From Pseudomonadota bacterium (GTDB lineage Bacteria; Bdellovibrionota; Bacteriovoracia; Bacteriovoracales; Bacteriovoracaceae), in assembly GCA_027487685.1 (NCBI GenBank), contig JAIYDC010000011.1, positions 1 through 64,000 on the forward strand: DNA of 64,000 bases. Reading direction: 5' to 3'. Under the pieces are notes generated by a model. That model was not told the origin of the DNA. It saw only the letters and a list, made by a program, of their open reading frames with translations, and ran no database searches. The position numbers and the translations under genes are program-made. Position 1 is the stretch's first letter, and every line of letters begins with the position of its first letter. Positions 49,761 through 59,620 of this stretch are shown here, in pieces.

Positions 49761-51137
49761 TCACCCTGTTTTAAAAAGAAGCTCCCTGAGCTCGCTAGCT
49801 TTTGTGATTCCTACGACCTCTAGCTTGTACTTGCCCCTATAGTCCTCGGCCGCTCGTTTGGATGTAATCACCCTCCGGTAGCTCATCTGGGATATTTCCT
49901 TGAGGCGTATTTCCATCATAGGTACGGAACGAACTTCTCCTGTTAGACCAACCTCTCCAAGGAAAATTGTATCGCTCGGTACCGCGGCTTGAAAGTATGA
50001 ACTTAACAAAGAGGCAATCACAGATAAATCGTTTTCTCGTGTAGTCAGTTTCATACCACCTACTACGTTTACATAGATGTCATTGTAGGAAAGAGGAATT
50101 CCTAAATACTTGTCAATAACGGCAACAAGCAAGGCGACTCGATTAGAATCAAGTCCCTGTGTTGTTCGTCGCCCAACTGCAAACTTATTCTCTACTACCA
50201 GCGCCTGTATTTCGACGAAAAGGGAGCGAGAGCCTTCTAGGATGCAAGTTAAAGATCGGCCGTAGGACCCGGGCAGTGACTGCTCAAGAAAGTATTGAGA
50301 CGGATTAGAGATTTCTGCCAGACCCGACTCGCGCATCTCGAAAATACCAACCTCATTCGTGTTCCCAAATCGATTCTTCATTACACGAAGCATCCGATAT
50401 TGTCCAAGCTGATCGCCCTCAAAATAAATAACTGTGTCGACCATATGCTCAAGGATCTTAGGACCTGCAATCTGCCCCTCCTTAGTGACATGGCCAATTA
50501 CAAAACAGGTAAGATTGTAGGCCTTTGCGTAGCTCATGAGTTCATAAGTTACCTCACGAATCTGGGACAGAGTCCCTGCAGCAGACTCAACCTGATTTGA
50601 GTGCGTCGTTTGGATCGAATCAAGCACAAGAAATTTGGGCTTAAGCTCTTTAACTTGCTCGATGATTTTCTGCCAGCTTGTTTCGTTATAAATGTAAAAA
50701 CTGTTGTTGTTCACACCTAATCGTTTTGATCGCAAAGCCACTTGAGATTCAGACTCCTCTCCACTGACATAGAGAATCTTGCACTCGGAGTACTCTGAGA
50801 GAAGCTTACCGCACACCTCCATCAAGAGAGTTGATTTCCCGATACCAGGCTCACCGCCAATCAAAGTAAGGGAGCCCAGGGTTGCGCCGCCACCCATCAC
50901 CCGGTCAAATTCGCCAATTCCTGTTCCATACCGTTGGATGGATTCATCTTCTATTTCTCCGATGGTCTTGGGGCGCCCTTCTCGTCCGATAATCGACTTT
51001 GGTCCTGCTTTGCTTGGTTTAATGGTTTCTTCTTCAGAAAAAGAGTTCCACTGGTGGCAATCAGGACACTTCCCGAGCCACTTCGGTGACTGATAACCGC
51101 AATCCTGGCAGGTGAAGACTGTTTTAATTTTTGCCAT
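49761..51137 (-). CDS. radA: DNA repair protein RadA
   Basis: CQDCGYQSPKWLGKCPDCHQWNSF, GGEPGIGKSTLL, MKNRFG motif. Confidence 0.96.
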   Translation of the reverse strand: MAKIKTVFTCQDCGYQSPKWLGKCPDCHQWNSFSEEETIKPSKAGPKSIIGREGRPKTIGEIEDESIQRYGTGIGEFDRVMGGGATLGSLTLIGGEPGIGKSTLLMEVCGKLLSEYSECKILYVSGEESESQVALRSKRLGVNNNSFYIYNETSWQKIIEQVKELKPKFLVLDSIQTTHSNQVESAAGTLSQIREVTYELMSYAKAYNLTCFVIGHVTKEGQIAGPKILEHMVDTVIYFEGDQLGQYRMLRVMKNRFGNTNEVGIFEMRESGLAEISNPSQYFLEQSLPGSYGRSLTCILEGSRSLFVEIQALVVENKFAVGRRTTQGLDSNRVALLVAVIDKYLGIPLSYNDIYVNVVGGMKLTTRENDLSVIASLLSSYFQAAVPSDTIFLGEVGLTGEVRSVPMMEIRLKEISQMSYRRVITSKRAAEDYRGKYKLEVVGITKASELRELLFKTG

Positions 51138-51139
51138 GC

Positions 51140-53032
51140 CTATCCTTCGAGCATTCGGATCAGCTCGGCTTCATTAATAATAGAAATACCTAAAGCCTTG
51201 GCTTTAACAAATTTACTGGAAGTCCCATCTACTTCGTTCGTTACAAGATACGACAGATTTTTTGAGACGCCTGCGATGACTCCACCACTTTGCTTTATAA
51301 GTTTTTCAACCTGGGCCCGTGGCTGCTCAAGTTCTCCGGTTATGCAAAACTTCAACCCTTTGAGCGGCCCCTCGCCGGTTGAAATTTCGTCGGCCCTAAC
51401 ACTTACCCCTGCCGCCTCGAGGGCCTCGATCAGGGGCAGTTTAACCTTCAGGGCCGCAACAATCGATTCAGCTGATTTCTCAGCAAATCCATCGATAGCG
51501 ATAAGTTGTTCTACCGTGAGATCCTTAATCTTCGTTAGTGTATTGTAACCATTGGCTATGATTTTTTCACTCTTGGTCAGAGAAACTCCCTCAATACCGA
51601 TAGCTGAGATGAACTGTGCCAAGGACTGAATTTTTGTTTTTTGGATGTTGTCGTACATCTTGGTGGCCAGTTTCTCTTTCACTTTATCCAGAATGAGTAA
51701 GTCTTCTCGCAAAAGTTTGTAAAGATCGGGGATTGCTTCTACCAGTCCCTTATTTATTAACTCCTCAAGACGTTTATCAGATAAATCCTCAATGTTAGCC
51801 TTATGGACGTAGTTTAAAATCTCTTCTTTAATTTTTGAAGGACATCGATCATTGTTACATAACAGAAAAATATCTTCGACCTGCAGTTTAGAGAAACAAC
51901 TTGGGCATAGTTGGGGGTAAGTGAACTCACCTGCTGATTTTTCAACCACACCAAGGAACTTCGGAATAACCTCTCCAGAGCGAATGACCTCTATACGATC
52001 ACCGACCTTGAGCTCAAAGTTTTGGACAAGACCAAAATTATGCAAAGTAACACGTCCTATGACTGCACCAGAAATGACCGTGGGTTCAATCGTGGCCACA
52101 GGGGTGAGTCTTCCATTCCGAGAAACACCCCATTCGATCTCAGTTATTTGGGCTGTTTTTGTTTCTCCAGCAAATTTGAAGGCCATCTTATAGCGGGGAT
52201 GATGACTCGTTTCGCCAAGCTCTCGGTGAAGCCTAAGGTCATCGTAAACAAAGACAAGTCCGTCGATTAAAAAGTCACCCTCCCCTAGAAACTCCCGTGC
52301 TTCGTTAATACGGGCTTCAAATCCCTCCCCCTGGACGTGGGTAACATAGTCAGGAATGTCAAAGCCCAGAGTTTTGAGAATCTCAAGCTTCTCATGCTCT
52401 TTTTGAATTTTTTCGTCGCAAATCAGATCAAAAGCTTTAAAAGAAAGGTATCGGCAAAGCTGAATGCTTTCCTTTCTACCCAATAGACCGGCAACGATAT
52501 TGCGTTGGGAGGTTGGAGTATCAAATCCCAACGCCTGCATTTCTCTTGAGAGGGAGAAAAAATTTTTCTCCACACAGTAAACTTCTCCTCTTACTTCGAT
52601 GGTGCCCTTGATAGAAACTGCTTTCGGCACATCCGGAATAAAGGACGCTTTTTGCGTTATATTTTCACCTACAACGCCATCCCCTCTCGTTTTCGCTAGA
52701 ACAAGATGACCATTTTCATAGATCAGTGAACAACTTGATCCATCAATTTTAAAGACACTCAGGACGGACTCAGTGCCGATCCATTTTATCAATTCATCCT
52801 TATCGTAAGTCTTGTCCAGGGAGAGCATGCGGCGTTGATGTTCAACTTTTTCGCTCCCGGTAGTATTCAGAAAGCCCACGAGCGATAGTACCGGATTCCC
52901 GGGGTCTAACAACTTGAGTTCCGCCTCCATTTGGTCGAAGGCTTCGTCAGATATGTCTGCATGCCCTCCGTAGTAACGTTCTTTATGATGTATGATGAGT
53001 TTTTCTAACTGGTGGATGCGATGGCTTTTCAT
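51140..53032 (-). CDS. ligA: NAD-dependent DNA ligase (divergent)
   Basis: KIDG adenylation motif, TRGDGVVGENIT, four-Cys zinc finger, HhH region, C-terminal BRCT. Confidence 0.92.
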   Translation of the reverse strand: MKSHRIHQLEKLIIHHKERYYGGHADISDEAFDQMEAELKLLDPGNPVLSLVGFLNTTGSEKVEHQRRMLSLDKTYDKDELIKWIGTESVLSVFKIDGSSCSLIYENGHLVLAKTRGDGVVGENITQKASFIPDVPKAVSIKGTIEVRGEVYCVEKNFFSLSREMQALGFDTPTSQRNIVAGLLGRKESIQLCRYLSFKAFDLICDEKIQKEHEKLEILKTLGFDIPDYVTHVQGEGFEARINEAREFLGEGDFLIDGLVFVYDDLRLHRELGETSHHPRYKMAFKFAGETKTAQITEIEWGVSRNGRLTPVATIEPTVISGAVIGRVTLHNFGLVQNFELKVGDRIEVIRSGEVIPKFLGVVEKSAGEFTYPQLCPSCFSKLQVEDIFLLCNNDRCPSKIKEEILNYVHKANIEDLSDKRLEELINKGLVEAIPDLYKLLREDLLILDKVKEKLATKMYDNIQKTKIQSLAQFISAIGIEGVSLTKSEKIIANGYNTLTKIKDLTVEQLIAIDGFAEKSAESIVAALKVKLPLIEALEAAGVSVRADEISTGEGPLKGLKFCITGELEQPRAQVEKLIKQSGGVIAGVSKNLSYLVTNEVDGTSSKFVKAKALGISIINEAELIRMLEG

Positions 53033-53055
53033 TGATTCTAGTTACCATTTATAGA

Positions 53056-54519
53056 CTAGAAATTAAATGATAGCCCGACCTTAAGACGAGTATCTTTGTA
53101 GGAAATTTCCTTAAATTCTCCACTGAATCGCGCCTTCCGGGATTGGGTCTCGATGCTTCCGTCAATTGTCATGCGCACTGTGTACTGATAGCGAAGTCCT
53201 ATTTCGAGTTCCATGGCATTTACGCTCGTCGCAGAGCCGTAAATACTATCCTCATCCGTGAAGGTAGGAAAAGGCAGGAAGTCGGCCTGAGCGAAAAGAC
53301 GATACTGCCGATTGAGAGGTAAGTTTATCGCTGTACCTAGCACTATTCCAGAGATACTACTTTTCCCGAATCCGTCGGAAAGAGAAACATCCAGGTCAAA
53401 ACTATGGTTTGCATATCCGGCATACAGATCGATCTGCGGGCCATAAAAGAAGCCGATAGGAAGATACTTGTATCCTCCTGTAAGCTTAAAGGATCCATTG
53501 TTCACGTTTATCGTAGACTTGGCCGGCGAACCGGAGCTTTTCTTGAGCGACCCAAGCGAACGATCAATCTCCAATGCAGCGAAATACTCTCGAGTTATCC
53601 AGCCCTCAACTCGAAAATCAACCCCAAAAAGGTTTCCATTCATGCGATTCGCACCTCCAGGCGAAACGGTGTCAACGCTAGAATTAGAGCCAAGAAGAGC
53701 AATAGAAAGAATACCTAGAGATCCTGGGTTCTGAACCTCTTTCTTTTCCACATTTAAGCCTGAGTTCTCGTCTTCAGCTCTAAACTCCTCAAGACGTACC
53801 CAGTCCCCCCGCTCAAGCTTGATCTCAGCTCTATAAGACTTTATCTGACCCAGTGCCTGATTATCAGAAACGTTCATGACCCTCCCCTCGGCGAGGGGCT
53901 GGGTTTCCCAATCGACAACTTTCTTTAAAAGGGGGTGTTTCTTCTTTTGCATAAGACGCTTTACAATAAACTTCTGGCCAGGCTGAATAGGGTATCCCTT
54001 TCCAAGATCAAGAGTAATCTGATCTCCCAGTATCCCAGTAATCTTTGCATCATACGGTATCATCTTGGCGTACATTGCCAGCCAGTTTCCGACAGTCTCA
54101 GAAACCAGCTCTATGTCATCATTGGCGAGCTCTACGCGTTCGGAGAATAAAATATCCTCTCCCGTTTCTCCATAAACCGTTAACTCGGCGTCGATACCAT
54201 TGAGTTCATTTTTCAAACTAACTAGAATGAGTGAGCCAACCTTTAACTTATCTGCAACTGCCGCAAGGACTTCTTTTGTTTTTAGATATCTTGGCAGATT
54301 CTCACGGTACTTTGAGAATACGCTTACCATCGCAGAATTTGATACGTAGGTGCACCAATTACTTCGACGTAATTCACGTTCTAGCTCTTCAAATACTTTA
54401 TAACCGATGGCCCCACCAACGCTGTCAGTGACGGGTAGAAGTGTGCAACGTCGCATAGAGGATTGTGAAAGTACAGGTGTTGTTAAAGCTATTAGACAAA
54501 ATAAAAAAACTATTTTCAT
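53056..54519 (-). CDS. Secreted protein with TolB-N/FlgT-like N-terminal half and C-terminal beta-barrel-like half
   Basis: Signal peptide; DAKITGILGDQITLDLGKGYPIQPGQKFIVKR... region resembles FlgT-M pattern; C-terminal alternating strands ending LKVGLSFNF. Confidence 0.45.
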   Translation of the reverse strand: MKIVFLFCLIALTTPVLSQSSMRRCTLLPVTDSVGGAIGYKVFEELERELRRSNWCTYVSNSAMVSVFSKYRENLPRYLKTKEVLAAVADKLKVGSLILVSLKNELNGIDAELTVYGETGEDILFSERVELANDDIELVSETVGNWLAMYAKMIPYDAKITGILGDQITLDLGKGYPIQPGQKFIVKRLMQKKKHPLLKKVVDWETQPLAEGRVMNVSDNQALGQIKSYRAEIKLERGDWVRLEEFRAEDENSGLNVEKKEVQNPGSLGILSIALLGSNSSVDTVSPGGANRMNGNLFGVDFRVEGWITREYFAALEIDRSLGSLKKSSGSPAKSTINVNNGSFKLTGGYKYLPIGFFYGPQIDLYAGYANHSFDLDVSLSDGFGKSSISGIVLGTAINLPLNRQYRLFAQADFLPFPTFTDEDSIYGSATSVNAMELEIGLRYQYTVRMTIDGSIETQSRKARFSGEFKEISYKDTRLKVGLSFNF

Positions 54520-54872
54520 ATTATGGTTGGTAGCTCAGGTGGAAACTCGAGGGTAGAATTTTCTTTGATACTAGCTGTTGCGAGTGTTGAGGTCTCGTAA
54601 ATATCAACAAGCATCCTTAATTCATTATTTTCTTCTCTTAAACGGCGCACCTGACACCGCAACTCCTCCAGCGCGAGTTTGGTCCTGAGGAGCTCTTCCT
54701 CTTCACGAAGCCGGAGCTTGTCAGTCGACGAGGCATAGATAAAGTATTTTCCATTTTCCTCTTTGTACTTCAGGATGTTATTCTTGATATGTCTTCGAAT
54801 GGTAGAAATGGAGACATTCTTATATCGTGAATAGTCGTTGATGGATAACCAAACTCCTTCACTGGCGTTCAT
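54516..54872 (-). CDS. Helix-turn-helix plus coiled-coil protein (MerR-like/HTH_17)
   Basis: WLSINDYSRYKNVSISTIRRHIKNNILKYKEENGKYFIY; coiled coil LRLREEEELLRTKLALEELRCQVRRLREENNELR; start reassigned to MNASEG. Confidence 0.7.
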   Translation of the reverse strand: MNASEGVWLSINDYSRYKNVSISTIRRHIKNNILKYKEENGKYFIYASSTDKLRLREEEELLRTKLALEELRCQVRRLREENNELRMLVDIYETSTLATASIKENSTLEFPPELPTII

Positions 54873-54951
54873 TAAGGCTCCTTTCGCGTTAACCTTAATG
54901 TTAAAGAATCCGATGAAGATGTGCAAAATCAAAACAGAAAGTTGAGCAGAA

Positions 54952-56133
54952 ATGTCAGTCGATTTGAACGAACTTAAGAACAAAAAGATTGCATTGGTCC
55001 TCTCCGGAGGTGTAGTCAAGGCTGCGGCCTGGCACCTAGGAGTCACTCTCGCGCTGGAGGAGCTTGGCTTTTCTCTTAAAAGTAATAAAAACTCTTCCCC
55101 GGCCCAGGACCTTAACCAAAAGAGTCTCGAAATCGGTACCTACGTCGGTTCCTCCGCCGGTGCCCTGATCTGTGTCTACCTGGCCGCAGGCTACACACCA
55201 CAAGATGTTATCCAGGCGACACTCGGAATAAAAGGCTCTCGCCTTCGGGGAATCACCTATAAGGACATGTTCTACATCAAGCGGCCTGAGCTCAAGGCGC
55301 CAAAGTCAGATCTTTATTATCCTCTGGATGGTTTTCCTTCCATCTTTAAGAATATTCTGAAACCCATAATTTCCCTTCCTGGTTTTTTTAGTACGGAGGG
55401 TGTTCGCAACTATCTTCTTACCCAGGTTATAGAGAAGGATTCGTTTGAGGATTTTGCGGCGGACCTATTTATTGTTGCTACTCAACTCGACCATTCCCGG
55501 AAGGTCATTTTCAGTAAGTATAACTACCCAAATCCATCCCACGACTCAACATCTGTTTACTACACGGGAACGAATGTTTCCTATGCCGCCGCTGCAAGTA
55601 TGAGTGTACCGCCATTCTACTGCCCCTACCCAATCAGAAATCAGCATACCAATGGCATTGATTATTATATCGATGGAGAAATTCGTGAGACCCTCTCAAC
55701 CCACGTTGCAGAAGATAATGGGTGTGAGGTTATTATAAGCTCCTGGACTCATACTCCCTATCACTTTCACGACGAGGTAGGATCGTTGGTAAATTATGGA
55801 CTACCGCCAATCGCAATTCAGTCCATCTACCTTATGATCCAAAAAAAAATTATTGCTTCCCGAGCTGAACGGGCGAAAGCAGTCGACATCATCGACACCG
55901 TGAACGACTACATGAAGGTTGAAAAATTCACTCAAACACATAGACGAGAAATTATGGCCATCCTTCAACGGAAACTTAATATTAATCCAAAGGTTAAGCT
56001 GATTGATATTTTTCCAAATCACCATGATTATAAACTCTTTTTTGCGAATTCATTTTCTCTTAACTCAAAGGTTTCAGCACACGCAGTTGAAGCTGGATAC
56101 AAGCGGACAATGCAGATCCTGAGTCCAAAGTGA
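54952..56133 (+). CDS. Patatin-like phospholipase
   Basis: LVLSGGVVKAAAWHLGV oxyanion loop, YVGSSAGALI (GxSxG), YYIDGEI catalytic Asp. Confidence 0.85.
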   Translation: MSVDLNELKNKKIALVLSGGVVKAAAWHLGVTLALEELGFSLKSNKNSSPAQDLNQKSLEIGTYVGSSAGALICVYLAAGYTPQDVIQATLGIKGSRLRGITYKDMFYIKRPELKAPKSDLYYPLDGFPSIFKNILKPIISLPGFFSTEGVRNYLLTQVIEKDSFEDFAADLFIVATQLDHSRKVIFSKYNYPNPSHDSTSVYYTGTNVSYAAAASMSVPPFYCPYPIRNQHTNGIDYYIDGEIRETLSTHVAEDNGCEVIISSWTHTPYHFHDEVGSLVNYGLPPIAIQSIYLMIQKKIIASRAERAKAVDIIDTVNDYMKVEKFTQTHRREIMAILQRKLNINPKVKLIDIFPNHHDYKLFFANSFSLNSKVSAHAVEAGYKRTMQILSPK

Positions 56134-57494
56134 TCGCTCTTAAATACCTCGCACTCGCTTTAATTTTTGGTATATTTCTGACTTCATCTGATCCTTACTT
56201 TGGAACAGATCTCCTTACAAAACAACCACCTAAAGAGTCGATTACCGACGTTAGAGAACGGCCCTGGATGTCAACAGATGCCTTTCGTCCCTACCTTAAT
56301 GACAAAGATAATAAGGTCTCTAATCTATTTGAGATCTCTCCTTTTTATTATCCTACGGTTCATTTCTGGTTTCTTATTTACACCCAATTTGAATCCACGT
56401 CGGTTGTATTACACGATAAAAACAATCTCTCTATCATCTATAAAGTACTTGATTTTTCCTCACTCAAACAAAAAAAAATTCCTAACAACACACTCTACAT
56501 TCTCCAGCAAAAAATTTCACGGGAAAAACTTGAAGCCCTACGCAGAGACCTGAACCTACTTTCAATCGATCCGTTCTCACTCACAACTGAGTCTAAAAAA
56601 ATTTTTCAAATGCTCTTGGCCGCGAAGGTAGCGGTGCCAATCGCTAGATCACCACGAATTCAGTTCTTCAGAAACCTAAGGGATAACATTCGAACACAGA
56701 CAGGGCAGAAGAATTTTATCCATGACGGCATTGTTCGCTCTCTGCCTTATCAAAAATTCCTAGCGCGATATTTTGAAGCTCGCCATCTTCCTAAAGAATT
56801 ACTCGCCATACCCTTCTTGGAATCGAGCTTTAACCCAAGAGCGCAATCAAAAGTTAACGCCCTTGGTATTTGGCAGTTCATGCCTCTCATATCGAGCTAT
56901 TACGTTCCCAAAAGCACTAAAAACTTCGATTACCGTCAGAACGTTGGTGTGGCCTCCGTAGCGGCTAGCTTCCTTCTGTCAGATAATTTCAAAATTCTAA
57001 AATCCTGGGACCTTGCTGTTACCGCCTATAATTCAGGTACTCGCCATCTTCTTAAAACCAAGAGAGAACTTGGCAGAATTGTTACTCTTGAGGACGTGAT
57101 ACGTCACAGCGATTCACGTCACTTTGGATTTGCCTCCAAGAATTTTTACAGTGAGTTTCTTGCACTGGCGCACACTCTTGCCTATCAGGATGAACTTTTT
57201 CCATCACTTCACGCCTCCGATCGCTCAGATATCGACAAGGAACTGCGATTTTTCATGTCAAAATGTGGGATCAATTTGCAAAAAGAGCTCTCTTATCTTT
57301 TGATTGATGATGTATATTTTCATAATCACCATACCGATAGCACTAATGGAATAATCCCGAAAGGCTTCATCCTCACCTCAAAGATTCAACTCCCTACAAA
57401 ATCATTCAAAGAATTACCCTTTGATATATTGCTGAAAACCAAGCCTAAGGAGTGGGAGCGAGCAATTGGAAATCAAAGTTGCTCAACAAGATAA
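56130..57494 (+). CDS. MltD-like lytic transglycosylase (GTG start, overlaps patatin stop)
   Basis: LPKELLAIPFLESSFNPRAQSKVNALGIWQFMPLIS, VTAYNSGTRHL. Confidence 0.85.
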   Translation: MIALKYLALALIFGIFLTSSDPYFGTDLLTKQPPKESITDVRERPWMSTDAFRPYLNDKDNKVSNLFEISPFYYPTVHFWFLIYTQFESTSVVLHDKNNLSIIYKVLDFSSLKQKKIPNNTLYILQQKISREKLEALRRDLNLLSIDPFSLTTESKKIFQMLLAAKVAVPIARSPRIQFFRNLRDNIRTQTGQKNFIHDGIVRSLPYQKFLARYFEARHLPKELLAIPFLESSFNPRAQSKVNALGIWQFMPLISSYYVPKSTKNFDYRQNVGVASVAASFLLSDNFKILKSWDLAVTAYNSGTRHLLKTKRELGRIVTLEDVIRHSDSRHFGFASKNFYSEFLALAHTLAYQDELFPSLHASDRSDIDKELRFFMSKCGINLQKELSYLLIDDVYFHNHHTDSTNGIIPKGFILTSKIQLPTKSFKELPFDILLKTKPKEWERAIGNQSCSTR

Positions 57495-59512
57495 GTATTT
57501 GGTGAGCAGTAACTCCCAAGGAACTGAACCGACCCGTCTTGATAGGTAATCTTAACGTTTATTTTTGCGTCTTTCCCATGTTCTTCTCCCCCTTGGCCCT
57601 CGCCCACAACAATAATCTTTTCACTCTTCGGTCCAGCCGAATCGTAGAACTTGCCATCTTTGTCGAGTATCTGGACATGCGTCTGGACAGATTGGCCAAG
57701 GGACTCAGGCGCTACATCAACCTTGGTCGCTTCTTTCGTTAGATTGACTTGAACTAGACAACGATTACCAAGACGTGAGCCTTCGAACTTTGAGAGTACG
57801 AAGCGCATGAAGTTTTCAGATGGGAGGGAAATTGTGCGCACATCTCTAAAGCCAACATATACGGGCTCTGACTGGTGGAGAAGCTCTAGGTATTGTCGTG
57901 TACCTAGGAGGTTTTTCGTAACATTAGTCTTGTAGGTATGATCGTTGAGTTTGGTAGATGTCTTGTCTTTGGCAAAAAGTTTGACATTATCTTCTGATAT
58001 AATAACAGGTGTTTTTTCGCGGCCAAGCAGGTCTTCCTCAAGCAAAACTACCTGATCATTCTCCACTCTTTCGTAGAAATTCATCTCAAATGTTAACTCG
58101 TGTTCGTGAACATGAATGATCTTTGAAGTTACCGTTCCCTCAGTATCTTTATAACTCAAGAGGACATTACCCGCCTTAACCCCTACAAATAGCTGGTAAG
58201 CGTAGGTTTCTGCTGATGTAACTTTCAATTTTTCATCAAGTCTTATAACTTTTGAATATGGAACATCCAGAGCAACATCGACCGTCGATTGGTCTAGCTC
58301 TACAAGGACGATCCCCATAGGTCCTCGTGACTCATATGGCGCCAGTAATTCATTGAAGGTTTCGTCACTTACTAAAGGAATAGTAACTTCAGATGGTCCT
58401 GCTTCGAGAATAAGGTCAGTATTTGTCACAGCATGACCACGTTTTAAGATGGCGACTGTACGAATCATTTTCTCCTGGGAAAGTTTCTCCTCCATCAGGA
58501 CTGATCCACTGTTGTAATCCGAGATGGCCTCAGCTAAGTCGTCTTGTGGACGAACTTCGAAGCCAACCGCTTCTGAAGAATTATTTAAATCAGTGCCGAG
58601 AGTGTGAATAGCCATTGAGGCAACCCAAACACTCCTTGTTTCCTCATTTTGCTTAGGCACAAATCCTGGATTGCTATCCGCATCAGAATTTTGAGTACCC
58701 TGACTATTCACCACAACCTTGGGAGCAGAGTTTGGTGTCTTTTTCATGGTATGAAGTTTGAAATTTTCATCTCTTGATGTCGCTCCCTGGTAAGCGATAT
58801 CTTGAATAGTCACCACCTCTGGTTTCGGTACCGTCAGCTTTGCTTTAGCCTTTTGATCTTTTGAATAGTCACTAGGCAGAAGTTCATTGACCGCAAATTC
58901 TTCCACAGTGATATCCACACTCTTAGATCTATCCACATCATCAGTTGTAGACTCACTTTGATGACTTGCATCTGAACTCACGGTAGAATCTTGTACAGGC
59001 GTTGAGGCCGTCTCTTTGGAGTACTCAAAAAACTCTGGCTCTTCAGAGGATGCCTGTTTCGTTACAATCTCATCCTCAAGATGTGGATTGCTTGTCTCTA
59101 CTTTTGCAATTTCAAGCACAGGAACTTTGTATAAGGAAGCGAGGTTTACTGCAAACTCATGATCAAAGAATATTGGTTTTACTGTAACAGGTTCAGTGAA
59201 AGATAGTTCGTTGGCCAATACGGCAGTATGCACTTCGATTGGGGCATGAAGACTTTTTTTCTTTGCAACTGTAATTGCTAATCTCTTTCTAGGTGCCTCA
59301 TCCAAGTGGGGAATATTTTCAAATTTTTGTACAGGCGCTGGAATACTGAAAGATGTTATTGAATAGGTGGTTGTGGAAAAAATGTTGAAGAATTCAGAGG
59401 AAATTTCGATAGTTGAGTTTTTGGGAGATAATGACCGAACTGCCATCGTGCCTACCGCAAGGTAGGCCACCGCCGTAAGAAGAGCATAAGTACGTATCAA
59501 TAAGAACGACAT
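57473..59512 (-). CDS. Large secreted/anchored hypothetical protein, Ser/Thr-rich N-terminal half
   Basis: N-terminal hydrophobic segment; disordered-looking Glu/Ser/Thr region; beta-rich C-terminal half with two Cys. Confidence 0.55.
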   Translation of the reverse strand: MSFLLIRTYALLTAVAYLAVGTMAVRSLSPKNSTIEISSEFFNIFSTTTYSITSFSIPAPVQKFENIPHLDEAPRKRLAITVAKKKSLHAPIEVHTAVLANELSFTEPVTVKPIFFDHEFAVNLASLYKVPVLEIAKVETSNPHLEDEIVTKQASSEEPEFFEYSKETASTPVQDSTVSSDASHQSESTTDDVDRSKSVDITVEEFAVNELLPSDYSKDQKAKAKLTVPKPEVVTIQDIAYQGATSRDENFKLHTMKKTPNSAPKVVVNSQGTQNSDADSNPGFVPKQNEETRSVWVASMAIHTLGTDLNNSSEAVGFEVRPQDDLAEAISDYNSGSVLMEEKLSQEKMIRTVAILKRGHAVTNTDLILEAGPSEVTIPLVSDETFNELLAPYESRGPMGIVLVELDQSTVDVALDVPYSKVIRLDEKLKVTSAETYAYQLFVGVKAGNVLLSYKDTEGTVTSKIIHVHEHELTFEMNFYERVENDQVVLLEEDLLGREKTPVIISEDNVKLFAKDKTSTKLNDHTYKTNVTKNLLGTRQYLELLHQSEPVYVGFRDVRTISLPSENFMRFVLSKFEGSRLGNRCLVQVNLTKEATKVDVAPESLGQSVQTHVQILDKDGKFYDSAGPKSEKIIVVGEGQGGEEHGKDAKINVKITYQDGSVQFLGSYCSPNTYLVEQL

Positions 59513-59620
59513 ATATACTTCTATTCTAAATGATGATGGCCTATTTTACGGAGGGGGAAAAAGTGCCTACGATGATTTTGTGGCTAACCAGATTGACTCA
59601 TTTGAATGATATTTGACTAG

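Noticed and set aside
53036-53061. TTCTAGT...ACTAGAA inverted repeat upstream of ligA
   Set aside because: Short 7-bp arms with a 12-nt loop, weak AT-rich stem and no U-tract; not convincing as terminator or operator
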